From positions 1-56,359 of the forward strand of contig JAPEVF010000273.1 of the NCBI GenBank assembly GCA_029747585.1: DNA of 56,359 nucleotides, in the 5' to 3' direction. The stretch is from Pleurotus djamor (Eukaryota > Basidiomycota > Agaricomycetes > Agaricales > Pleurotaceae). A program made the position numbers and the translations under genes. Below are positions 46,021 through 56,340 of the stretch, piece by piece. Positions within the stretch are counted from its first letter, which is position 1; each line of letters starts with the position of its first letter. Under the pieces are notes generated by a model. The model saw only the letters and a program-made list of their open reading frames with translations. It searched no databases and was not told the origin of the DNA.

Positions 46021-46248
46021 TTTTTGACACNATCGAGCGAGCCATAGCTTTAGCACTGTTCTCCCGGACCTTCGGCTCCTATTCCTTCCCTCGAATCGAT
46101 CGGTCAGTTTTGTTCTCATGTTACCTATGTTGAGGCCTCGACGTCAGGCCTCCGAAGAAACACAGTAAGCTTTCATATACTTCAACAACTGCTCACTTTG
46201 TTTATCTGTTCTCTTTGACAAAGGCTTTATGATGGTCCCTCTTCGCAG

Positions 46249-46539
46249 GGTTTTCGCAAATTGCCCGGATAGACATACTTTCCAGTCCTTCCTTCGATTT
46301 CAACGTATCAGATTTCCTTCAACCCCTTGCGAAGGTATGTCGATGTCTGAACGAGGTGCGGATCGTTCCGGGTAAGATCATCAAAGTCAAACGCGAGTTG
46401 GGAGGTATCATACGACTCAAAATTTCAGGTAGATATACTATTAGCTTCCGTCGCATACTATGATACACTCATGCTAACGAAGTGTTTCTTAGATAAACCC
46501 GGGAACGAAGTTATAGTCAACTTAGGAGAAGCCGTTTAG
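46249..46539 (+). pseudogene. C-terminal remnant of an F-box paralogue
   Basis: An exon at 46249-46428 reads FSQIARIDILSSPSFDFNVS and ends CLNEVRIVPGKIIKVKRELG, followed by GGIIRLKIS. A 64-bp intron (46429-46492) leads to a short last exon ending at TAG 46537-46539. The end resembles that of the intact F-box gene just downstream (CLREVRVDSTLFKIKRGLGG, then IMQFTIS), so a tandem duplicate once stood here. Upstream exons with an F-box were not found; the G-rich array lies where they would be. It may still be a short expressed gene. Confidence 0.45.
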
Positions 46540-46596
46540 GGGCTTCAAGAAGCAGTCCACGCGAGCGTCGACGATCCCCCCTTTCAACCAACCACC

Positions 46597-48289
46597 ATGG
46601 TCGATAAACTACCCGCAACTAAGGTACTCAGTCGCATCCTGCGCGGCGTAAAACCAGCCTTTGAACCTCTTTGGGATCTCAGCGGAGAGCTCAGCTCGTA
46701 CTCGCTTTGGACTTCCACCCGACCTCGTTCGCCTCCTTTCGCTCACTCTTTACCGCCCGAAATGTATGACCACATATTCTCGTGGTGCGACAGGCCGAAT
46801 CTTCGCAACGTCTGCCTAGCTTGCAGAAATTTCCGTGATATCGCACAACCATTGCTATTTCGACACCTATTTCTCCGGCCTTATCATTGGAAAAGGCTCT
46901 CTTGCCCCATTGTAACATACAAAAGGGACCTACGTGCAACCTATTCACTCCTTAAAAATCAACCCAAAGTCGCACAGCGCTGTGTCTCTGTTACCCTCCA
47001 TGCTTTGCATCCCGAAGGGTCCTCCTGGCTCGATTTTGAGGCTTTGGCGATGCTGGTAAATGTCAAGAATCTGTCGATGTGTGGGCCGCTCTTCGTCACC
47101 AAGGCGGGTAGTCCTGACTCGCACCGGAAATTCGAAGACGTAATCATACATCGCTGGCTCGATCTCGAGTGTGTCACTTTCGACTCCCAGCTGTACACAG
47201 GCAATTTGCCACATCAAGAGTTTAACATCCCGCAATTCGCCATCCCAAACATCCAACTGGCTTTATTCTGGGGCGGGTGGAATGATTGTAGGTTATCCAC
47301 TATTTGCATCTGCGCGAAACCTTTTTGATGCCGCAAATACAGCTATAGGGCCTCGGCGGTTTATACCAACTCTTCGAGCATCCTCTGAAACTGTTCACTC
47401 TGTTTTGCTGTCATCCCTTTCGGATTGGCCTCTCACCCTTCTCAGCACCATTTACTCCCTCCGTCTCCCAAATCTACAAGTTCTTTACCTCGGAAACGGC
47501 TTCGACCGGCTTGGCGGCGCTCAGTTGACATCGTTTCTCGTTGCCCATCCTAAACTATATGAGCTCTCCCTCCTTCATAGGGTGACCAATTCTTCCATAA
47601 CATGCCTCTCAGAGAACCAGCTCAGCGCGAAGTCATTTCCAAGGCTGCGGGTGCTACAGGCTAGCATGATCGACATCGCCCTTCTGGTTCAACTCCAAGT
47701 CGAATCTCTGACAACCTCCCTGGAAGAATTGTCTATCGATAATGAATGCTACGAGGGCTCAATCTGCTGCGACTACCTCAGCAAAGCTCTCCTGGCTGGA
47801 TTTTCGGGATTTCTCCACCTGAGCACNTTTGCGTTTGGGTGCCAGAATACCGTACGGAGCCGACCTGGACCTCGAACGACTTGCAACCACTGCACAACCT
47901 CTCATCCTCTCTTTCAAACTCCTTGGCCATTTCTGTCCGTCTGTGACCTACCTTGAAATGTTATCGGGTATTCACAGATGTGAAGTAAGTTATCCCTTTG
48001 CACATCGTTTTGATCCATCTTTTTCAATCGAATTCTGAAGGGCTTCTGGTCTATCTTCACTGAATATTCCCAATTGACTCGGATGTCTTTGATGCGGTTG
48101 GGAAACTACAGCCCACCCTCCAGCTTCACCGAGTCCGTCCGGCTTACCTTCGAGGCTTCTCGGTGTCTACGGGAAGTGAGGGTTGACAGCACACTGTTCA
48201 AAATTAAGCGTGGCTTAGGAGGGATTATGCAATTCACTATCTCTGGTTGGCCCACCTTTGTCGATTCATGGTACATTTATTCTAACTAG
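46597..48289 (+). CDS. F-box protein (526 residues)
   Basis: Exons 46597-47287, 47343-47984 and 48041-48289 join across GT-AG introns of 55 and 56 bp and end at TAG 48287-48289. The sum is a multiple of three once the N at 47827 is removed. The F-box lies at about residues 52-92 (LPPEMYDHIFSWCDRP, then VCLACRNFRDIAQPLLFRHL) in the form common in Agaricomycetes. The rest carries loosely spaced leucine-rich segments (LPNLQVLYLGNGFDRLGG, PKLYELSLLH, SLEELSIDNE). F-box proteins recruit substrates to SCF ubiquitin ligases through Skp1. The ATG at 46597 follows a short stop-containing stretch. The substrate is unknown. Such genes form large, quickly duplicating families, and a remnant of a paralogue lies directly upstream. 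Confidence 0.8.
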
Positions 48290-48613
48290 ACGGCGCAGCG
48301 CGCCGAAGAAACACCTTGCTTTCGGCAGGTACACGTTACTTTTTCGAAGATATAAAGTTGAAGGCTTGGGCTGATGTCTGTCTGTCAGCGCACCTCGCCG
48401 CCCAACCTTCGGTTGGTCGGGCTCGGTGCGGGGTTGAAGGAAAACCACGCAAGGCGAGTGCGAGTGGCTTGGCATTTTGCACAATAGCCTTTTTTGGAAT
48501 CGGGACCAGTGTGAATGCTTAGCGCGCGTCTATCAGGGGCTACACGCCCATAAAAGGGAATGATATCCTTAAAAGGCGATTTATGAGCAAGGTAAGACCT
48601 TGCAAAGCAAGGT
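48289..48613 (+). repeat. Structured dispersed repeat, copy B
   Basis: Beginning at the stop codon of the F-box gene, it holds GACGGCGCAGCGCGCC (48290), CACCTTGCTTTCGGCAGG (48312), the long hairpin CGCACC...GGTGCG with inner loop CCAACCTTCGGTTGG at 48391-48433, and a cluster of GCAAGGT/ACCTTGC arms at 48587-48613, including the perfect ACCTTGCAAAGCAAGGT. The distance from ACCTTGC to the long hairpin is 78 bp, against 79 bp in copy A. Confidence 0.6.
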
Positions 48614-48619
48614 GATGCC

Positions 48620-49240
48620 TTTGGCATGTTCCAGACAACCCAATGCAGGGTCTTTACGTCGTCACCCCGCGACACATTCCGGTTCACATGTATCGCGAAG
48701 AATTCCCGTATCCCTAGGGTTGGAGTGTGCACTCGTTGATCGTTATGTTGGGATGTGCTTGCCCGTGGAGCACACGGGTGAAAAAGCCTGTCCATTTACA
48801 CAAGTACAATAGCTACGCGAGCTACCAAGGCATATGCCAGGATGTACGTATCTGGGTGTCCAACCAACCTTTCTCTATTCCATGCATCCACGGCCTAGCA
48901 TTCCCTCAAAACCCCAAGCATAGAAACTAGGTGACCTAGGGAAACCCAGCCCAAAATGGATTATCGCGGACGACGGTCGAGTGGACAAGGAGAAAAGCAT
49001 TCAAGCGTGCGCGCAGCCCAACTGAGGGAATCACCTGAGAATCGGAGGTCTACTGCCTCTATTGTCCACCTATCATTCCTCATAAAGTGTCATGCGTCGG
49101 AGAGGTATACGGTACCGTAATCGTCTAAAATTCTATCAGAAACACACGGCAGGCTACGAAACGCACATAACAGAGTCACTAATCATATCGTGAATGATGA
49201 ACGCAACTCATAAGGGAACTAATGGAAAAGAAAAGAGAAA
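48620..49240. other. Intergenic stretch
   Basis: No supported gene. It lies between the 3' ends of the F-box gene and the perilipin gene, which converge, and probably contains both terminators. Confidence 0.45.
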
Positions 49241-49245
49241 GGCGT

Positions 49246-50492
49246 CTACTCTTGAGCAGGCGCACTCGCATCCGAGGGAGCCTCTTCCGCGGGGGCCTTC
49301 GCCGTCCCCGGAAGCACGGCAGCGATACTCTCCTGCAACGCAGCTAACAACGGCGTGACACGGCCCTTGACTTCCGAAGTTATCTTGATGACCTTATCCT
49401 GCAGGGGAACATCCGCCGCCACAATCTCCTTCAATTCCACGACAGCAGCGTTCAACGTGGCGTTCGATTCGTTAAAGTGTTTCTGGAATTGCGCCAGTTG
49501 CTCGTGAAACTGAGGTGGTATTTGGGAGGCCTGAGAACGAATGGCAGCTTGGAGATCGGAAGCGGTGGTGGAGAGCGAGGCGGAGAGGGCGTGAGCAGAG
49601 GTTTGGACTTTCTGGAGTTCAGCGAGCATGGTGTTTGACAAAGCGTGAACACGTTCTTGTGCGGTGGCCAAAGACGAAGTGGTGAGATCGGAGATAGATT
49701 GAGCGGTGCCCATAGCCGTGTTTCTGGATAAATTGGCGTACGTCAGAATGGTTCAATGACGAGAAGGAAGGAAAACGGACACCAAAGCCGAGTGAGTCTG
49801 GATGTGCTTAATTTGATCGCCAGAGTAGATGTAGGCACGGTCCTTGAGGGTTTTCGAGAGAGCGATGGCACGTTGGTATTGGTACTTGGAATCGGGGGGC
49901 GAGGAAGGACCAGCGTTGGGAGAAGAGTTGAGATAAGCTTCGAGATAGTCGACGATAGGCGCAAGGGTCTGTCATCCACATCCATATCAATCAGGACAAG
50001 TTTCAGGGGGGAAAGGGAAATACGTACATTATCGATACCCTGAGCAACGTTCAACGCAGGACTCTTAACCTTCTCGTCAAAGTTCTTGTTTGCCAAGGTG
50101 ACAGCGTTATCACGACTCTCGCGCACAAGAGTAGCGACCTCCTCAGGCTTCGCGTGGAACGGATACGGGTACTTCGCCTCGACGATGTCCACCGCCTTGT
50201 TGGCGTAGCCATCGGCGCGGACGATGAGCGGCGCAAGGCGGACCTGGAGGGGTTCAGTGTACTTGTACGCCGATGCAGACAAATCCTTGGCAGTGCTGTA
50301 AGGCGATTTCAAGTAGGCGTTGGCAGCGAGTGCGTCGTTGATCGTCTGCAACGATGAGGACACGAGCGGGATGGACACCATCCTGTTCAAAAAGGTGATT
50401 TCAGGGGCAGCCGCTGCTGCCTCTGGAGGAGGAGTCTGAGTGCCGTTGGGCATCGGGATGGTCGAAGTTTGTGATTCTGTGGTCGTCGCCAT
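49246..50492 (-). CDS. Perilipin-like lipid-droplet protein (376 residues)
   Basis: Exons 50492-50028, 49968-49781 and 49723-49246 join across introns of 59 and 57 bp; lengths sum to 377 codons with the stop at 49246-49248. The start ATG (50492) begins MATTTESQTSTIPMPNG. The conserved perilipin region reads FLNRMVSIPLVSSSL, then AYKYTEPLQVRLAPLI, DGYANKAVDIVEAKYPYPF and VAQGIDNTLAPIVDYLEAYL. The C-terminal exon is predicted to be amphipathic helix (SISDLTTSSLATAQERVHAL) with an Ala/Glu-rich tail. Fungal perilipins coat lipid droplets and limit access of lipases. For intron 2 the reading frame requires the GTCCGT donor rather than the GTGTCC two bases before. No disruption was seen, so the gene is probably functional. 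Confidence 0.8.
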
Positions 50493-50629
50493 AGATGTCG
50501 TCGACGTCGTGGGTGACGATGAGCTCAAAGGTGGGTTGTTGGTGGAAGAAGATAAGGAAGATACCTTTGGCCAATTTATGAGGGCAACCCTGCACGTGTG
50601 AGCATGCTGACATGTGAAATTCATACTTC

Positions 50630-51100
50630 CAAATTAGGACTGCTATCACCTGCCTTCTCCTCGGACGTCCAAAACCAGGCTCCCTTCCTCGACCTTCGAC
50701 CAGATCAGCCAGTACATTCTGTTGGTCTGCGAACGTGTCCGCAGGCCGCAGGAAGCAACGAAACGGAACCGCCGTCGGAGTAACTACACTCACGCATGGT
50801 ACCCTCGTAGAATATGGAGATGTTCGGAACCCAGAGCTTGTTCAAGGCCGGATTGCTGCGAACTCATAACACGAGCCCATGGGACGGGAGACTTCCTTCT
50901 GACTCGGTTCTCGCCAAGATGGCCTTACTCCAATGCCGTTCCGAAGTCGGTGTGCCTATGATTTTTTGTTCGCGGGTTTTCAAATTTACATCGTAGTTGG
51001 TGCTCGGATTTGAACAGCTTCTGTAAGCCGGTCAGCGATGGGTCGTTTGAGGAGTCGAGGGGGGATGGAAACGTCGCGTTGACCGTAGATATATACCATA
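50630..51100. other. Intergenic stretch
   Basis: Promoter side of the perilipin gene and 3' side of the permease fragment. Only short frames without recognisable motifs. Confidence 0.4.
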
Positions 51101-51105
51101 CATCT

Positions 51106-51646
51106 TCAGTACGCAAATCGGAATTCCATCCGTGTGTTTCCTTCATCTTTGGTAGTCTCGATATACACTTCGCGTTGCTAGCACATCGTGACAAGATTTT
51201 ACTGATAAAACTATGATGGATAGTCATGAGGGCTTACCTTCTCTGTCCACGATCCCCATATCCTCTCCCGACGTTTGTTTAAGGTTCGGTAGAAGAAAAA
51301 TGTCAAGATATACAATGCGATGTTCATGCAACATATACCGATGAGTGCGCGGTTCCCTCGCTTATCTAGGGAATATGAGTTAGGTCGTCCAGGGAGGCTA
51401 CGCAGAGGCGTACTCACAGAGTGGCTGAAGGGTGACACAAAGTCATTATGTGCAGACACATTGTTAAGTAACAAGATGCGGACCTTATCGTCAGCTTGAT
51501 AGATGTTCGCCTGTCAAGGAGACATCATCGGGGTTTGTATGTCGAAATTTAAGAAGAGGAGGGGACGAACGTAGGTTATCGCCCCAGCCTGGACGAACAC
51601 GTTATATACACTCGCCGATATGGTCCTAGGAAAGCCGCGAATGATG
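51106..51646 (-). CDS. MFS permease (allantoate/Dal5-like family), C-terminal part
   Basis: Exons on the minus strand are about 51646-51571, 51510-51484 (27 nt), 51424-51418 (7 nt), 51365-51238 and 51177-51106, with a TGA at 51106-51108. The introns are 60, 59, 52 and 60 bp. Spliced, it reads SVYNVFVQAGAITY, ANIYQADDKPLYKRGNRALI, a last transmembrane helix (CCMNIALYILTFFFY) and a tail WTEKQREVYIETTKDEGNTR followed by MEFRFAY. Both the NIY-x-x-DD-x-PLY-x-RGN motif and the T-T-K-D-E-G-N-x-R-x-x-F-R-F end are typical of fungal Dal5-type anion:H+ symporters. Upstream of 51646 the expected helices could not be read, so the gene is truncated or its exons were missed. Substrate unknown. Confidence 0.65.
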
Positions 51647-51649
51647 AAC

Positions 51650-52930
51650 TTTAGAACTCCACAAGTATCAATACACAAACACTACCATCAACGTCAGACT
51701 CGATGGAGGCACGAATCGAACTTTTCGTCTGTGTCATCTCGATCCGGTACAAGATCCCGAACTCTTCCAAGTTGGAATACGTGTAGTTGTCATTGGGCCC
51801 GACCTTCTCGAAAATCATTCTTTCTACGGGCAATATGCATACATCTACCCATGCACCTATCCACTCCCCGAGGGTCAACGATTATGCTACCTTGAGTCAC
51901 AACAATGGACATACTTTAATATCGCATCTTTGTGCTTCTCTGGTGACTTGGCCGAGTGGAGAGGTCAAATCGTCTAAGCGTCGCGCTCCGTGTCGGCTGG
52001 TTGTTGGTTTCTTCATTTGCAATGCTTTCGTTTTTATCATCATCCATACCTATATTCCTCACATACTCTTCAACTCCTTTGCTCATCGTTGCTACCACTT
52101 TCGCCTCATTGTTTTGCTTTCGCCATCGTTGCTACCGCTTTCGCCCCATCGTTTTGCTTTCGCTTCCATCGTTGCTATCGCTATCTCTCATCATTTTACT
52201 CATTGCCCTTACCACTTTGCGCGCAGCGTTGCTATCACTTGTACTCATCTTCGTTACCACTTTTTGCTCGCTATTGTTGTCGCTATCATCGCTTTCTGTC
52301 AATCTGCTCTCGCTTGCTATCACTGTTCTTAGTTCTATCGTTGCAGTCCCCGTCTCTGTGCAAAATTCCCAATAGATATCTCTTATTGAATTTGAGACTC
52401 TGGGGGAATGTTCGGCGTTGTCATCTTGATGAAGACGTCTTTGACACCGAATCTCGGGAAATTGCCCATAATAGGATGTGACTGTTTGAGTGGACCTATC
52501 CCCTCGATATTATCACCTCAAGGCGGCCATGAGACATCCTTCGGATATCGCGGATGCGCCCTGATTAGATGTCGTGAAGGCCAGATAATACAAAGCGACG
52601 TACCCTCGTTAACTGTCACCTCAAGGCGGGCATGAGGCTATTGGGACAAGGCCTGGCTTGAAGATATGCCTTGAGGCTGCTAGACTGCAACGTGACCGCC
52701 AACGACGTCATTGACAGTCTTTGTCCTTGTTCAGGGGATATCCCTATTCAGACTGGTGTCGAAGACGTCCCTGCTGCGTCTTGTAGTGTCCCCTCGTATG
52801 GTGGTGAACGATGAAAGGCGAACACAGGATGTCTTCTCCGACGTCCCTCCATAGTCCAGGGTAGTCTTGACACACACCACCTGTGTACCTTGGCTTCGAG
52901 AATGTCGCACTGAGGCACCTAGGGAGTCCG
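51650..52930. other. Stretch without a supported gene
   Basis: Apart from the low-complexity repeat listed separately, only weak frames occur. One minus-strand frame at 51651-51878 (VERMIFEKVGPNDNYTYSNL) could be a missed exon of the permease, but it does not fit the family. Confidence 0.35.
52084..52185 (+). repeat. Pyrimidine-rich minisatellite
   Basis: CATCGTTGCTACC(A/G)CTTTCGCC units start at 52084, 52124 and 52167 (periods 40 and 43), with degenerate continuation to about 52330. No strand codes convincingly. Confidence 0.65.
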
Positions 52931-52935
52931 TCAGG

Positions 52936-52942
52936 TATAAAA
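52936..52942 (+). promoter_or_regulatory. TATA box of the 158-residue protein gene
   Basis: TATAAAA lies 96 bp upstream of the ATG at 53038, the spacing expected for a short fungal leader. Confidence 0.55.
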
Positions 52943-53037
52943 TGTCTGCGAAATCTCAGGTAAAGGCATCGACATCGCACCGTTGTCTTTCCAACCCCTC
53001 CAACCACTTCTCTCAGAATCATCCTCAAACCTACTAA

Positions 53038-53727
53038 ATGCTTTCTAAGCTTCAGGCTGCTCGTCGCGCCGAACGCCCTCCTCCACGGTCGCCTATCATC
53101 ACACGCTCAAAATCAAGACTTAATCAGCCAAGCCAGGCTGCCCTCCCTTTCCCTTTGATACCCTCGTCGGCACACGCTGCGAACGGTTCCGCAGGCAAGT
53201 TATCCAAGTCAGAGCCACAAATCATAAGTTGAATTAATATAACTTCCTTTTCATTAGCAACTTCATCCCTCGCCACGAATCCGTCGTTCTCAAGCTTGAG
53301 CTTCACACCCTCTCCCTCTGCATCCTCCTTCGTCAATTCCGACTTCATGGACATCGACGACGTCGAAATGGCGTCCGCAAGTGATCATGATGCTCCAGAT
53401 GTAAGTCTTGCCCCTTTGTCTCTTCCAATTTGTGACTTACAATCCTTCTCAGGTTACTGGTCAACCACTTAATGATGCCAATCACTTCACCGACGACGAA
53501 GTAAGTTATCCCTCCCCACCTTGTATATCTCATTAAACGGCTGCTAGATCCAGGCAATTGCCCGAGAGCATCCAAACTTCATTGTGGTTCAACTCGTGAG
53601 CATTATATCTCTTCATTCCCTCACCACTTTTTCATGATGTTCGTAGCTCATTCACCGCCTGCGCAACGCTCAAGAAAAATACGTTGCCTCGGTTAAAGAA
53701 GCCCTTAATCAAATTCAAGTCAATTGA
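53038..53727 (+). CDS. Small hypothetical protein (158 residues), five exons
   Basis: Exons 53038-53194, 53258-53400, 53453-53500, 53548-53595 and 53647-53727 sum to 477 nt and end at TGA 53725-53727. The last three introns (52, 47 and 51 bp) are GT-AG; the first (53195-53257) is GC-AG with the donor GCAAGT, and only this choice keeps the frame. The N-terminal half is basic and Ser/Pro-rich (RRAERPPPRSPIITRSKSRL). The middle is acidic (FMDIDDVEMASASDHDAPD), and the C-terminus forms a helix (QLLIHRLRNAQEKYVASVKE). Two exons are only 48 nt long. The clean exon chain and the TATA box support a real gene. The family is not recognised; the short charged helix suggests a protein-interaction role (inference). 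Confidence 0.7.
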
Positions 53728-53739
53728 ACCACCGGAAGA

Positions 53740-54100
53740 TAGATGGAACGCTGATTATCTTCAATGGCTCGATTTAGTCGCATTTCGACCCGTTTCCGTG
53801 TGTACTTTGTACCATCATCTCCTCTATTTTTCGTTCTCCAACACTATGCATGTCTTTTGTATGCTCCAATGACTTTCAATCACGTCCCACCCAATTGTGC
53901 TTATCTATACTCGCCCCTCACTTATACTTGACTACACCACTTTATGATTCAGGCTTCTTTCGTACTTTTCGTCTGTAACCTAAGAATCTTCGCTTTGAAA
54001 TTGTATGTTCAATACTAGCGAACCTTGATGCCCCCTTCCCCTGGTTGAGACCTTATAATCAATCGCGCATCACCTCCTTGGCACCCCATACTTCCCCCGG
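53740..54100. other. Intergenic stretch
   Basis: No supported gene. It separates the converging 3' ends of the two neighbouring genes. Confidence 0.45.
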
Positions 54101-54108
54101 TTCGCGTG

Positions 54109-54978
54109 TCAACTCCGAGATCTTGATGCAGAGGGATTTATCGCCGTCACCGTTTCCGGGAAAAAAAGACATCCTCTGCAGACTATCTGGATATGAGAAT
54201 CACGTAGAAACGGAAAGCAAACAGCTCACTTCATCAAAATACGGTGGATAAGGTTCGCATCTCCTGGGGTCATGCTGACGACTGTCGAGTAAAGCCAATC
54301 GCCTGCGCAGTTGGCTATGTCCACCGAATTAAGCTTCATGATCAGCAGATTTCCCCGAAAAGTAGACGTCTCGGAGGCTGGTAATGAGTGGTTCTCCCCA
54401 AAGCCCTCCGCCTGCGGTTCCCACATGATGCTGAAGTGGAAGTCCGGCCCATCTCTCTCGAGCAAACTTGGGACCGCCATCTCCTTGACTGAGCACCTTT
54501 CCTTGATGGTGCGAGGTAGTACATATCGGTAAACCAGTGCTAGGTAAGGTGCAGCGTCTTTCACCGATTCAAGAGATACGAAAGGCTCGACAGCCAGATC
54601 AGCAATCTTAGCCGGTTCCACACAATGGGGGATATCCTTCCTGATGATGTTCACGAAGTGGCCTTCCCGGCATCCGACCTTGTACAAGAGTCCCAAAGGC
54701 GCAAGCTTTTCGAAGGCTGACTGAGTAAGTCGNNGNCNGAGGAAGNGGTCAAGNAACAGGTCCTGAGCCTGTGTGATCTTCAAACAAGTTCACCGTACAG
54801 AGTGCAGGAAGAGTAGCTGGTCTTCGAGCCTCCGAGTTTCCCGGGTCAAAAGGCGAGAAATGGTTGTCGTGAGCCTGATGTTGAGGAATCGTCGAAGACT
54901 CGAAGGCAACTTGTGGTCCTCGCGGTTCGTCGCCGGACCGCGGCCTACATAGGGGCCTCCATCTAATCTCGTTTTCAT
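54109..54978 (-). CDS. Hypothetical protein, possibly of an F-box/LRR-type family
   Basis: The ATG at 54978 opens an exon reading RGPATNREDHKLPSSLRR and ETRRLEDQLLFLHSVR, ending at a GT near 54790. The intron (to about 54722) carries all the Ns of the cluster 54733-54754. The main exon reads FEKLAPLGLLYKVGCREGHF, VEPAKIADLAVEPFVS and MWEPQAEGFGENHSLPASE, and ends near 54236 at a second GT; a last exon (KGCLFFPETVTAINPSASR) would end at the stop at 54109-54111. If the last intron is retained the protein stops at 54226 instead. The layout resembles the second half of agaricomycete F-box proteins, but no F-box was seen. Confidence in the exons is moderate, in the family low. Confidence 0.45.
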
Positions 54979-55298
54979 TGACACATTGAAAACGTTGGCA
55001 AACTCCAACCTTCAAGTTTCAAGCTTTCAAGCCTCAGGTGCGGAACCATTGATTGAAACAGTAATGCAGGAGATATGCAGGGTATGAGTAATGTAGAATA
55101 ATCCGATTGTGATGCGCATGTGGATGGCGTGTGCATGAGAACGACATGAAAACCACTTCTAAAACGATTGTGTAGTAGGATGCAAAGAGAACTAAAGGAT
55201 GTGGGGGATGGGATGGAAAATGGATGGGATGAGCGTATATCAACGCCCAATTAACAGGCTGAGCAAGGTGATCAACACCTCGAGCCACGAATTTAGAT

Positions 55299-56340
55299 TT
55301 AATCCGCTAGTTTATTAGGATCACCTTTCCATGACGGCGCCCTGGGATTCAGACTGTTCGAGAACTCCTCCGGCATGGATGGGTCGAACTCAGCGTACTC
55401 ATCTTCCACCGGAGTCGTCTCATCAGCACCCTTGGGTTTCGCCTTCCCACTCGCAGCAGCAGCGGCACGCTCCCTAGCCCTCATACGCCTCTTCAAAACC
55501 TTCTTCCGGTTCTTAATGGCTAACCGATACTCATGTTCCTCCCCGAAGAATAGTTTGTACTCGCAGAAAGCACAGATCCACTCGTCGGCTGGGTTGGATG
55601 GTAACGGGGTGCTAGACACCACGGAACGATCTTTGCTCCGCCTGCGAGGTGGGATCTCGGCGGAGAGAAAGCGAATGGGAGGAGGAAAGAGGTAGTTGAG
55701 TTGCGACGCTTGCATATTTGCATTATTAGCACCCGTATTGGGGAGGCGTGAAGGAACATAGTTGCGCAGATGATGCGGATTCGAGGCATTCGCTAATGCC
55801 GATCGTTTCTTCTTCTTTGCCTTCTTCGTCTTAGTCCCCAAGGTCAACGGGTCATCAACAGACTCTGACACAAGTTCCACGTTCTTTTCACTGCTTGTTT
55901 GTTGAGAGGTAGGTGGGGCCATAATGGTCCGAGGCCGACGCTGAGACCGATCAGCATTCTTGGATCGCGCAAGCTTGGCCTTCGACGATGCTGCCTTTTT
56001 CCTTTCCGCTGCCGCCGTTTTCGCTGCCTTCATCGCCTGCTTGGCCAGTTCCACTTCGAACCGTTTGCGAAGCATAGCAACTTCCTCCTTCGTGGCAATA
56101 AGACGTTCCGCAGCTGAATCAACCAACCGAAAGCGTCAACAAAACTTTATCCCCAGGTAACGGTAACACAAGATGTGGCTTGAAGTGTTAGTGTGTGAGA
56201 AGATGAGAGAGGGTAGATGGATGGACGGAAGGAGAAAAGTAGGTGGGTTTTTTGGATGACTTACTTTCACTGGGACAGCTATATGTGAATTGACACGTTG
56301 GAAGGGGCGCGCTGTCAGGGATGCCGAAGCTTCGCGGCAT
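55299..56340 (-). CDS. Conserved fungal protein of unknown function (296 residues)
   Basis: The ATG at 56340 starts a 76-nt exon (MPRSFGIPDSAPLPTCQF) that joins across a 151-bp GT-AG intron (56114-56264) to exon 56113-55299; together they are 297 codons with the stop. The N-terminal part is a long basic helix (RLIATKEEVAMLRKRFEVEL, then Lys/Ala-rich). The middle is Lys-rich and looks like a nuclear-localisation signal (KTKKAKKKKRS). Near the C-terminus is a compact motif WICAFCEYKLFFGEEHEYR followed by a basic helix (NRKKVLKRRMRARERAA) and an acidic tail. The C-x2-C pair could bind a metal with other residues. I recall similar proteins in other basidiomycetes but no function. A nuclear or nucleic-acid-related role is inference. 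Confidence 0.7.

Noticed and set aside
48360..48440. Hammerhead-type ribozyme in the structured repeat
   Set aside because: A CTGATG occurs near the hairpin in copy B, but the paired GAAA core and three-stem layout are missing and copy A lacks it.
51945..52010. tRNA gene on the plus strand
   Set aside because: TTGGCCGAGTGG resembles an A box of a Leu/Ser tRNA, but no B box or acceptor stem follows.
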